Assembly: GCF_003182155.1 (NCBI RefSeq) | Contig: NZ_QGTG01000001.1 | Location: forward strand, 1,098,390-1,162,389 | DNA: 64,000 nt | Origin: Chitinophaga sp. S165 | Lineage (GTDB): Bacteria > Bacteroidota > Bacteroidia > Chitinophagales > Chitinophagaceae | Reading direction: 5' to 3' | In this document: one piece after another, positions 1 through 10,600 of the stretch | Numbering within the stretch: the stretch's first letter is position 1 | Layout of the letters: each line of letters starts with the position of its first letter | Notes under the pieces: model-generated | The model's database searches: none | Told to the model about the DNA's origin: nothing | What the model saw: only the letters and a program-made list of their open reading frames with translations | Program-made: the position numbers and the translations under genes

Positions 1-344
1 AAGTTATCGGAAAGTATATCGAAAGCACGTTCCCTGTCAGCACGCAGGAACTCCGCTATCTGTTCCTCCGCTTCCAGAGAATGAACACTCAGCTCCGGCG
101 TTACTTCATCCATGATCACCTGTACCGGCCGCACACCTTTGTCGGCCACGAAACGTACACGCAATGCATCGTGACGCTGTATTATGGTTGCCAGTCCTGA
201 CCGGAACATCTCCACATCAATGCTACCCGGCATGGTAAAGCTATATTGTTCGAAATAAGCCTGTCTGTCTGTTTTCGCAAGGGCATGAAATAATAATCCC
301 TCCTGCAGTGGCGTCAATACCTGTATGCTCTTAATATTGCCCAT
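1..344 (-). CDS. NRPS, N-terminal condensation domain (partial, continues past left edge)
   Basis: Only the first 114 codons are in the window. The reading starts ATG GGC AAT ATT at 344, two bases after the stop of the preceding NRPS gene, so it is the next gene of the same operon. Residues 9-18 read LTPLQEGLLF, the opening motif typical of condensation domains that follow an epimerization domain (DCL or dual type), and a recognisable RHDALR stretch follows near residue 60. The preceding protein ends in an epimerization domain, so a D-accepting condensation domain is what assembly-line logic requires here. The catalytic HHxxxDG motif and everything after it lie outside the window, so the specificity and length of this protein cannot be stated. 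Confidence 0.9.
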   Translation of the reverse strand, partial: MGNIKSIQVLTPLQEGLLFHALAKTDRQAYFEQYSFTMPGSIDVEMFRSGLATIIQRHDALRVRFVADKGVRPVQVIMDEVTPELSVHSLEAEEQIAEFLRADRERAFDILSDN

Positions 345-346
345 AT

Positions 347-3300
347 TTATATTGAATTAAGGATCTCTTCCAATTCCTGTTCATTCAACCCAAGTCCGTC
401 GGCACCGGATATCTTCTTCTTGAACATGCCACCCCCTTTTTCTAACGCATCAATGAACTGCTCAAGCGCTATTATATATTTCCCGATCAACTGACTGGCT
501 GAATTTTGTGTAAATAGTGCATTGTGATAAGAAAGGCTTATCTGTAGAGCGCCTTCGGAGACAATCAGTGTAAAGAAGAGCGCTGAAGGCATATAGATAT
601 CCGGACCCACATTCTGCTGCGACGCCGATAACGGATGAATAGTGTACAACCCGCCTCCAACACTTTCTATCTGTCCGAGGTAGTTAAATGTGATCAATGG
701 TTCCGCACCATGGTCGGTTTCTTGCAGTTCGCCCAGGTAGCGCTGACAGAGATAGCCCTCTCCATTACCGGGCACCTGTTCTAATGCGGCGATCGTCTGT
801 TGTATGCCAGTATGCACGTCTCCTGCAATGCAGGGCAACATGACTGGATATTTCATGGTGAACCAGCCTACAGTGTCTGCAAAAGAAGCGGCATCGTCAG
901 TACTGTTCCGGCCGTGCGACTCGATGTATAAGGTAACTGCAGGCTTTCCGCTCCAATCATGTATGGCACTGGTCAGCGCCGCCAGCAGCACTTCCTGCAT
1001 GTTTACCTTCATCGCATGTAAGGGCAATGCCAGCAGCTGGCTGGTAGTTCCGGCAGACAATACTTCATTCACGTGATCGTAATGCTGATAACTTTTTTGT
1101 ACAGATGTAAAGCCGATCCAGTCCTCCGTAGCCTTTGCTTCCATTCTCATCCAATGAGACATTTCAGGCACAGTCAGGCTGTCTGTTCTCTTCCTCATTG
1201 CCTGTGACCATTTCAGGTAACATGCAGCCGTACTATCTTTCCCTGAAGGATCTTCAGCCAGCTGTTCTAAAATGATACGCCACGATACACCATCGATGAT
1301 CAGGTGATGCGCCAGCAGGAATACAACATCATATTCCTCTTCATGAAATAATATACACCTGAATAAAGGCCCCGTTTCGAGGTCAAACTGCTGCTGCCAG
1401 TAATGCGTCTGTGCCTTCAGATCGATCACCGGTTCTTCCCTGAAACAGCTATCCGGCATATCAGCGGCAGGCAGTACCTGTTGAACACGCTCATTACCGA
1501 CCAAAGGGAAAACAGTACGTAAGGCTGCATGACGCTGCCACAAACCGGAGACAGCCGCCTTAATATCTGTCACTGCAATTCGTGCCTTTGCCTGCAATAA
1601 AACTGACTGGTTGTAATGATGTAGATCTTTTGTATTGTCAGTGAAGAACTTTATCTGCAAAGGCGTAAGCGGGACCTCGCCACCATCTGCCAGATCATCA
1701 GCAGGAATATGATCTGCCTCTTTGAGATAGTCCACCAGCTGTGAGATAGTTGGATACCGGAGTATATCCCCGACCTGTAAGCTCCATCCTTTCTCTCTCA
1801 TCTTCGCCACTACCTGTATCGCTTTGATAGAGTCGCCACCTATACCCAGGAAATGATCGTGTATACCAATTGAAGACTTTTGCAACACCAGCTCCCATAC
1901 CTGGGCAAGCATCTTTTCCTGTGGTGTACGTGGTGGTACTGATTCCTTCTTTGCACGTACCTCTTTGGGAGATGGTAGTGCTGTTATATCAAGTTTGCCA
2001 TTGACATTCACAGGGAACTTCGCTAATGCAACAAGGCTGCCAGGTTGCATATATGCGGGGAGCTCGAGCTCCAGCTCCTTCCTGATAGCATCCGCCAGTC
2101 CGGCATCTCCTGTATAATAACCCACGAGCTCTTCATCGAGGACCATTACAAAAGCGTCACTAACACCGCCTACACTACGCATCACCGCTGCTATTTCACC
2201 AGGCTCTATTCGGTAACCGCGTACTTTGATCATGTCGTCATTACGGCCCGTATAACATATATTACCATCGGGCAACCAGTAGCCAATGTCTCCGGTCCGG
2301 TATAAGCCGTTTATAAAACGCTCAGTTGTTTTTTCTGCATCATTGAAATATCCTGCACCGACTGTATTACCTCCTATCCAGATCTCTCCTTCAATGCCAG
2401 GCATACAGGACTCGGTCCGCGCGTTCAGGATATGGGCCTGTGTATTGCTGATAGGTTTGCCTATCAGTATATCATCATATGATTCCGGCACTTCCCATAC
2501 AATACATCCTACCGTACACTCAGTCGGACCATATTCATTGTAAATGCGCATGGCAGGGTTTAATGAACGGAGGATCGTTATATCAAGCTCCTGCAGGGCT
2601 TCTCCTCCCACAATACAAGTATCGGTCATAGCGCCAGATATTTCCAGGTACGGCAGCATACGGATATGTGAAGGCGTCAGCTTAATAGCATTCATCCTGG
2701 TAAAGGCATCTTTCAAATGTTCAGTAACTGCTCCTTCTTCGGAGCAAATGAATAAAGTGGCACCTCTTAACAGGGTGCAAAAAACTGATGTAACAGTCAG
2801 GTCGAACGCAATCGGCGTGAACAAAGGCATTTTACCCGCTGCGCTATTGGAGAAATAATAGTTAGTGGCCCAACCGGTATAGTACAAGAGGTTGTTCATG
2901 GTAATGACACAACCTTTAGGTTGACCTGTGGTACCCGACGTATACAGTATGTAAACCGGTTGATCAGGCTTCCATCTGGGCAGATCCCTTTGTTTGATCG
3001 TTACCTTTGCAGCTTGCCTAAAGAGCTCTTCAGGAGAGATTCCCTTATCAGCTAACGGATCATCCGTTACAGCCAGTTTCGCATCAGATTGCTGCATGAT
3101 ATACCTGATCCTCGCTTCAGGATATTGCTTATCTGCCGGAATATAAGTAGCACCGCTAAACATCACTGCCCAGATAACAGGTATCAATTTTTCCGTGCGG
3201 GCCATATTGAGCAACACCCGGTCCCCTGCCGCCAAACCATGCTTTACGATCAGCACCTCTGCTATTTGTCTTGACTGCCGGACTAATTCCTGGTAAGTCA

Positions 3301-4606
3301 TCTCTCCCTCTTCCCACTCCAGCGCAATATGATCCGGATAGCGGCCGGCGGTCGCCATCAGCATATCTGGAAGCGCAACAAATTCAAAAGGGACTTCAGC
3401 ACCGGATAACACATGCATCGGGGCTGTACTCAACATCCCCTCTCCAGATGTGAAACCAACGATATATTGCAATAATGTCTGCCTGATCCATTCCAGTGAT
3501 GAAGCAGAAATGGCATTTTTATCTGCCTGTAACACGATCCTTGTAGAATCAGCAGTATCTTCTGCAAAAAAGGAAAGGATAAAGGGTTCCGGACAAGAAT
3601 GACTTTCTACACAGGCAGGCATCTCCGCCCATACTGCTTCAGGAAAATGCTCCCGTTCCAGGTATTCAAAGCTACAGGTACATGCGTTGGGAAGTGTTCC
3701 ACATTCAAATTGTTCGCGGTACAGGTCAAAACGTTCCCTCTTTTCTTTTAGCTTCAACACATCCTGTGGCTGCTCTTTGCGGAAACTGCTATAGATCCCT
3801 TTGGCAAACGGTCCCGGGATCTGTTTAAATTCATCAAACTGACGCCCGGATGATATATATGCGGCAGTACCTATACCCTGCTTCAGGTAAGATGTGGTGA
3901 TATTCGTCCATGCCCAGTACCAGATATCCGCGGGAGTGACATTCTTCTGTTTAGCCACCTGCTGTAATCTTCTGAGCAAGGTTTCATCAGCATTCACATC
4001 CGCCGTGATGCATGAAGGATCTCCGGCGTGCGCTTCGCCTTCCTGCAAAGTCAACGTTCCTCTGAAATGCACAGCGCCTTGTTCCAGCTCTGCAGGCAAT
4101 GTTTCATTATCGCCTGCCGTATTTTCCAGCCATTCAACATATTGGATGAATTGCAGGGGCTCCTCATCCTGATCATTTGCAGCGACCAGCTGCCAGGCCA
4201 GGAAACGCAAGGACCAGCTATCTAACCATACTGTCGGAGCAATGATCCCGACGTACGCAGGGCTGCCCTTTTCGTTATTAAATATGACCAGTCTGATCCT
4301 TCCGTTATCCGTCGACATGTTTCTCCACGCCGTGAGGATGTCTTCCATATCCCGGTCCTTGTTGTCTACCACAGTGATGGTGGTCTGGTCCTGATCAGTT
4401 ATATCCTGGAAAGGGATGCTAACGTTATTTGTGTATGTACTAACTGTTCTCAGTATAGCGTGCCTGTTCACCAGCTGTTTCCACCGGGCTGCAACATCTT
4501 GCGTAACAAGGCCGGATATTTTAAACAATGCGCGGTGTAATAACGACTGGTTCCAGCCACGGCTGAAGTATTTTTTTTGCACAGGAGATATACAATGGAT
4601 ACTCAT
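347..4606 (-). CDS. NRPS module C*-A(Asn-like)-T-E, 1419 aa
   Basis: One extension module adding a D-residue. Residues 1-400 are a condensation-like fold, but where HHxxxDG is expected (about 125-132) it reads TVWLDSWS, so both histidines are missing and condensation is unlikely. The adenylation domain spans about 415-880 (YTSGTTGQPKG, YGPTE, YRTGD, NGK). Reading the binding pocket against PheA gives D-L-T-K-I-G-E-V-G-K, the Asn pattern known from iturin-type and tyrocidine synthetases; Asp is the main alternative. The carrier domain has GGDSIKA with Ser about 926, the form usual before epimerization domains. Residues 978-1400 carry HHLIIDGVSWR, TVGWFT and FNYLGQ, which identify an E domain. 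The missing peptide-bond step is probably supplied by the condensation domain that ends the preceding protein. The start lies 9 bases after the previous stop. Confidence 0.95.
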   Translation of the reverse strand: MSIHCISPVQKKYFSRGWNQSLLHRALFKISGLVTQDVAARWKQLVNRHAILRTVSTYTNNVSIPFQDITDQDQTTITVVDNKDRDMEDILTAWRNMSTDNGRIRLVIFNNEKGSPAYVGIIAPTVWLDSWSLRFLAWQLVAANDQDEEPLQFIQYVEWLENTAGDNETLPAELEQGAVHFRGTLTLQEGEAHAGDPSCITADVNADETLLRRLQQVAKQKNVTPADIWYWAWTNITTSYLKQGIGTAAYISSGRQFDEFKQIPGPFAKGIYSSFRKEQPQDVLKLKEKRERFDLYREQFECGTLPNACTCSFEYLEREHFPEAVWAEMPACVESHSCPEPFILSFFAEDTADSTRIVLQADKNAISASSLEWIRQTLLQYIVGFTSGEGMLSTAPMHVLSGAEVPFEFVALPDMLMATAGRYPDHIALEWEEGEMTYQELVRQSRQIAEVLIVKHGLAAGDRVLLNMARTEKLIPVIWAVMFSGATYIPADKQYPEARIRYIMQQSDAKLAVTDDPLADKGISPEELFRQAAKVTIKQRDLPRWKPDQPVYILYTSGTTGQPKGCVITMNNLLYYTGWATNYYFSNSAAGKMPLFTPIAFDLTVTSVFCTLLRGATLFICSEEGAVTEHLKDAFTRMNAIKLTPSHIRMLPYLEISGAMTDTCIVGGEALQELDITILRSLNPAMRIYNEYGPTECTVGCIVWEVPESYDDILIGKPISNTQAHILNARTESCMPGIEGEIWIGGNTVGAGYFNDAEKTTERFINGLYRTGDIGYWLPDGNICYTGRNDDMIKVRGYRIEPGEIAAVMRSVGGVSDAFVMVLDEELVGYYTGDAGLADAIRKELELELPAYMQPGSLVALAKFPVNVNGKLDITALPSPKEVRAKKESVPPRTPQEKMLAQVWELVLQKSSIGIHDHFLGIGGDSIKAIQVVAKMREKGWSLQVGDILRYPTISQLVDYLKEADHIPADDLADGGEVPLTPLQIKFFTDNTKDLHHYNQSVLLQAKARIAVTDIKAAVSGLWQRHAALRTVFPLVGNERVQQVLPAADMPDSCFREEPVIDLKAQTHYWQQQFDLETGPLFRCILFHEEEYDVVFLLAHHLIIDGVSWRIILEQLAEDPSGKDSTAACYLKWSQAMRKRTDSLTVPEMSHWMRMEAKATEDWIGFTSVQKSYQHYDHVNEVLSAGTTSQLLALPLHAMKVNMQEVLLAALTSAIHDWSGKPAVTLYIESHGRNSTDDAASFADTVGWFTMKYPVMLPCIAGDVHTGIQQTIAALEQVPGNGEGYLCQRYLGELQETDHGAEPLITFNYLGQIESVGGGLYTIHPLSASQQNVGPDIYMPSALFFTLIVSEGALQISLSYHNALFTQNSASQLIGKYIIALEQFIDALEKGGGMFKKKISGADGLGLNEQELEEILNSI

Positions 4607-4615
4607 ATTGAAACC

Positions 4616-7600
4616 TTAATTCTTTTTTAGAAAACTGCGGATACTGGCCATCTGTGCAGCCTGCATCATATCCTTTTCCGTGTTATGCAATTTATATTCG
4701 AGCGCCATGACCGTTTGAGAGGGCTCATTGTTGAGAGCAGCGAGGATCTGTTCGAACTTTGCTATTCCACGCTGCACAAAGTTGCCGCTGTAACTTCCCT
4801 GATCATATAAACATTCTGCAGAAAGGCCCTGACTATCTGAGGTAAAATGTATTTCCATACTAAACTTCCTGCTCATCGCAGTATGCTGAGGACGAACAGT
4901 AATATCAGCCGGTGTGATAAGTTCCTGACGATAATGTTCTGCGAAGTCGTCTATATGTATCTCCAACACACCTCTTCCGGCCGTTTCCTCCTTTTCAGTG
5001 GGCACCCAATGGGCGATGTACCTTTCCGGCTGATCAAGAAAGGCAGTACACTGGGTTTGTACATGTTCAATCAGATCTGATATATGCGTGTATAATTGCT
5101 TATAGATGGTTACAGGTACCACGTTCATGAACAATCCCACCGTATTATTCCAGGCAGGATCAAAACGTCCGTGCAGCGGTGCAAATACCGTCAGCACCGG
5201 TTGCGATACATCATCCATGAATGCAAGGGCTTGCAAACCGGTTATCAGTGCAAAAGGGGACACTTTGTATACAGCAGATAACTCAGTGATGGTATCATTC
5301 GAATACTTATGAAATACCTGTCTGAAATAACCGGGTCCCTGATCAGTATTCTTTGCTGCATCCCTGTCTTTCAGTAAACAATGCTGTACCATTGCCGGCC
5401 TGTCTACTTTAACAGGAACAAGCTGGCTCATGTTACGTGCATATTCCCGGTATGGGGCAATCGTTTTATAAAGGCCTGGTTTACCGTAATATTCCAGGAT
5501 AGATGTGATCAACACTTTAATGCTCCATGCGTCTGCTATGAGATGATGCAGCACAAACGTAAACAAGTGCCGTTGCTCTTCCTGTTTTTGAATAAAGAAA
5601 CGACATAAGGGATCTTTCTCGGGGTCCATACTTATAGCGGATCCATCACCATACTGCACCTGGTTTTCGGCTACGGCAAATACTTTGTATTGCAGTCCAT
5701 CACCCAACACACGGAAGCGGCATCTCAGCATCTCCTGTACTTCCAGCACCCTGTTCAGGGCATTCCTGAAACGGGTTTCATCAAGGAGACCATTCAGTTC
5801 AAACGAACCCTTCATCAGATATTTACTTCCACCGCTTATTTCCATATCCGCCCATATTCTTTGTTGCATAGGCGTAGCAGGATGCCAGTCATTTTCTATC
5901 TGCTCTACTTTTGCAACAGGCTCCCTTTCTTTCTGATCAAGTAGTGCGGACAATTCCTTTACCTGCGGATACCGGTAAAGCTCTCCTAACGTTACACCCT
6001 TTTGTGTGAGCCTGTAAATAGTTGAAATAACCTGGATAGCCCGCAGACTATTGCCACCAGCAGCAAAGAAGTGTGTATTCCTGTCAGCCTGCATACCCAA
6101 CAGTCCTGTATACAACCTGCTTACTATTTCCTCACTTTCTGATAAAGGCTGGCTTATCTGGACTTCCTCATCGCTGAAAGGCGAAGGCAGACCGGTGATG
6201 TCTTTCTTTCCGTTGCTGGTAAGAGGGATGTCCGGTATGATAACAAAAAAAGAAGGGACCATATAAGCCGGTAGTGCTGTACGCGCATAAGACATCAGTA
6301 TGTCGGTATTACATGGACCATCTTCAGGCACAACATAAGCCACTAATGCCGGCTGATTCCTGCCATCAAAAGTTTTGTAAACAACTACAGCGTCCTTTAC
6401 CAGTTGATGCGCTGTGAGACAATGCCTGATCTCTTCCAGTTCCACCCTGTTACCATTGATCTTTACCTGCTCGTCTTTTCGTCCCGCGAAAGCCAGCCGT
6501 CCATCATCCAGCCAGCGAACAAAGTCCCCCGTACGGTACCATATCTCCTCTCCTTGCGTATAAAAACGTAAACCAGTTTCCGCCTCATTATTGTAGTACC
6601 CGTTTGTCAGTCCTGGCCCGGATACATGCAGTTCTCCGGTTACACCGGCTGGAACCGGTTGATGGTCTGCATCGAGTACTTTTACTTTAACATTTGCCAT
6701 CGGCATACCGATAGGCATCAGATTATCCGTAGGATATATTCTGGTAAAGGTGGTGCAGATCGCATTTTCCGATGGGCCATACGCATTAAACAACATATGC
6801 TTTCCGGCTAATGCAAGTCCCGTTCTTTCCGGTAATGCCTCTCCCGCAGCGATCAATACGCGTAGTGTATCCGGCAGCGCTGTAGACAACGCTGACAGGT
6901 AGGCAGGTGGAATAGTGGCCACCGTAATCCCGTTCTTCATCATCCAGTTAAGAAATATATACTGGTTACCGATCAGTTCAGGTGATGCAGTATAAATTGT
7001 GGCGCCGGACAACAAAGCCAACAGTACTTCCGATAGCGAAGCATCAAAAGCAGGAGATGAAAACCATAGACAATGATCATTCTTTTCTACACCAAATCCT
7101 GCGATCTGTGCAGTGATCGTATTTAATAAGCCTGTATGCGATATACTTAGTCCCTTAGGTTTACCTGTAGATCCCGAAGTAAATATCATATATGCAGCTG
7201 ACGATCCGGTCATAGCTGCTGATGCTTCTGCTACTCCGAATGCTGGTATCTCTACTTCAATGCTCTCAAGTTTGTACGGCTGTCCTGAAGTATTCAGCAC
7301 CAGCCTTGCACCGCATTCTCTTATAACAGACATCACCCGTTCTACCGGCCAATTAGCATCTACAGGCAGATATACACCACCACTGTTCATAACGGCCAGC
7401 ATAGCCGTAATAGTCAACTCGTTACGGCTTGCCAGTACCGGTACGATCTGCCCAGGGATGATCCCATGCATACGCATGGTGCTCACCTGATGCAAAAGTG
7501 TACCGTAACTGACGGCTTTACCTTCGTGAACGATAGCAGTACTATCGGCATATAGGGTAGCCACTTCACGGAACCGGGCGATGACTGTTTCCTCTGGTAT

Positions 7601-10600
7601 AATATCCGTAACAGGCCCCTTGCCACAGTTCATCCATTCCGTTATTTCTTCAACAGAAAGCATGGGGATGATCCCGACGGGTGTTTCCGGTGTTCTCATT
7701 AGTTGCCCGGCCAGGAATAGGCAATGCCTTACCAGCTGACGGATAAAAGATTCCGGATAGCTACTTTTGTTATAATCGACAGTTAGTTCAAGTTCCTTTT
7801 TATGCAAGGAGAAATTGAATGCCAGTTCCGCTTTCGCCCCTGTATTGTATTCATACTGCAATTTCTCCAGCTTAATGCTTCCGGTCTCTATGATATTGCC
7901 TTGTTGTCTTTCCTGGAAGTTGACGAGTACCTGAAACAAACTATCACCAGATATGCCGTGAAGTGTTGTCAGTTCTTTTGCCAATGCCTCATAGGGGTAT
8001 TGCTGATGCTGCAATCCCTCGGCTAATTGATGATTCCATCTGTCTGTCAATGTATGGAAAGATGCTGTCGTATCAAGTTCGTTCCTTAACAAGAGGGTGT
8101 TAAGAAAGAAGCCGACCTGCCGCATGAATGCCTCGTGCAGGCGGGTATCGACCGGTATAGCCAACACTCTGTCCTTATTGCCACCGTAGCGGTACAGCAA
8201 CACATCTACGATAGACAACAGCAGCGGGAATACAGTCGTCTTTCTTTCCGTGGAGAATGACAATATCTTTTCTGACAGTTCTCTTCCTAATGTAACTGTG
8301 TAACTGCCTGCTATGTTGTTTTGCTGGCGAACTCCATTTACAGATACCGTCAATGCTGTTGCAGGCAAAGTGGATTTAAATTTCTCCAGCCAGTAATCAC
8401 GGCTTCCCGTATGCTGCAATTGCCTGTTCTGCCAGGCGGCGTATTCTTTATATTGTAAACCGGGAGCACTACCTGCTGACTGCTGATGATATTCCATGAG
8501 CAGTTGTTCAAACAAGATCTCCTCAGAAAGCCCGTCTGCAATAATGTGGTGCAGATTGATCAGCAGCAGCCATTCCTGTTCATCCAGTTTATACAAGGCT
8601 ACCCGGTAAAGGGGCAATGTATCCAGTGGTATATGTAATTCAGCATGCTGTCTGCATACAGCGTTTGCATCAACTGCCGATTCTTCGTATTCGTAGATGA
8701 AAGTATGGTCGTTGTGGATCACCTGCCTGGGGATGCCGTCCTCATTGCAGATAAACGTGGTACGCAATGACTCAAAGCGGCCGATCAGTTTCTCAAAAGC
8801 GGCCGCAAAGCGCTGCCTGGAAAAGTCTCCCTCTACCTTGTATGCCACAGGCATGTTATAAGCTGTAGAGAAACGGACGCCGTGATGTTCTGTCCAGATC
8901 CTCAGCTGCTGCCCTGACAACTCGTACGATTCCTGCAAAGGAAGTGCAACAGGCTCAGTTAAACGAATTTTAACGCCTCTTACAGCCCTTATCGCCTGCT
9001 GGAAGAGTAATGGACAGTCAAATATATCTTTCAGCGTAAATGCGGCCTCAAAATGCTTATTTAAGCGAGCCACTAAAGCGGAAGCTTTGATGCTTTGTCC
9101 GCCCGAAGCAAAAAAATGGTCTTGCCTTCCCACCTGCTCTACCTGCAGCAATTCTTTCCAGATGGCGGCAATTATTTCCTCCGTCTCATTAACAGGGGCT
9201 TCATAAATCTTTGTGTCGTCTTTAATGGTCAGACTATGGGAAAGCAGCCTTTGCGTGTCTACCTTTCCATTGACGGTCAGGGGAATTTCCTTCAACCGGT
9301 AATAGTATTGGGGCACCATATAAACAGGCAGATGCTCCTCAAGCGATGCTCTTATACTTTTCACATCCGCATCACCGTTAAAGAACAATACCAGCTCCAG
9401 GTCGTCCCCATGTTGTTCGGCCAGCACATGTGCCGTCTTTATACCTGCGATGTTGTTTACCTGGTGTATGATCTCGTCTGTTTCTATACGGTATCCCCGG
9501 ATCTTTAACTGCTGATCTGTCCTTCCCAGGAAAACCAGCTCTCCATCAGGCAATTGCCTTACCAGGTCGCCGGTACGGTATAAACGCCTGTTAATCCCGG
9601 TTCCCGCAACAATAAATTTCTCACTGGTCAACGCTTCATTATTCAGGTACCCTTTTGCTATACCGTTCCCTGCCAGGAACAGTTCCCCCGCAAGACCCGG
9701 CATTACTACCCTGCCGGCATTGTTAAGGATGAACGCTTCCATCCCGTCTATAGGACGCCCGATCGTTATCAGCTCATCGGCCGGCCGTATCCTTTTAACG
9801 ATACAACCCACCGTTGCCTCTGTAGGGCCATATTCATTGTACAGTAGAATGTCCCTGTTAAGCCCGAGCAACACTGTTGCTTGTGAAGCCAACAATTGCT
9901 CTCCTCCGGTGATCACCACCTGTACAGGTGAGTGTGTTAGTTCCTGGTGTTTCAGCAAACTGATATGCGAAGGGGTCAGTTTGATGCAGTCAATGCCCTC
10001 CTTTCCGGAAAAGCATTGCCGCAGGATCACGTCTGTTTGCTCCGCCTCTCCAAATACAACCACCTTCTTCCCTGTTACTAAGGGCAGAAAGATACTGGTG
10101 ATGGTGAGATCGAAAGACAACGGCGTAAACCAGGGGAAGTTGCCGCAGGCCGTATCTTTTGTATATGTTTTGATACACCAATGGAGATAGTGGGAAAGAT
10201 TACCGCCCGTCAGCATACAACCTTTCGGCTTTCCTGTTGTACCGGAAGTATAGATCACATAAGAAAGCGCTTCGCTATTCTCCTCCGGATAATTTACCTG
10301 GCTTTCTACCTCGTCCAACAATGATCCTATAGGACAGCCCGGACCGTCCTCATTATCATCAGTAAGTATCAATACAGGAGCCGCATCCTCGAGGATGGAT
10401 TGTATCCTGGATGCAGGCTGCGACCTGTCTATAGGCAGGAAAGCAGCACCGGCTTTTATAATGGCAATAACAGCAATGATCACCCGTGCACTTCTCCCTG
10501 CACTGACAGCCACAATATCTCCCGGGCGTACACCCTTCTTTCCGATGAGTACTGCCGCCAGTTTGTCTGTTGCAAGCTGAAGTGACTGATAGGTATACTT

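Noticed and set aside
4640..5900. Terminal NRPS domain of the 2438-residue protein read as an epimerization domain
   Set aside because: It has HHLIADA and VGLFMNV as in condensation domains and lacks the TVGWFT and NYLGQ marks seen in the true E domain of the next protein.
9720..10190. 156-residue plus-strand frame inside the NRPS gene
   Set aside because: It lies wholly opposite a well-supported adenylation domain and has the low-complexity, serine-rich look of an antisense shadow.
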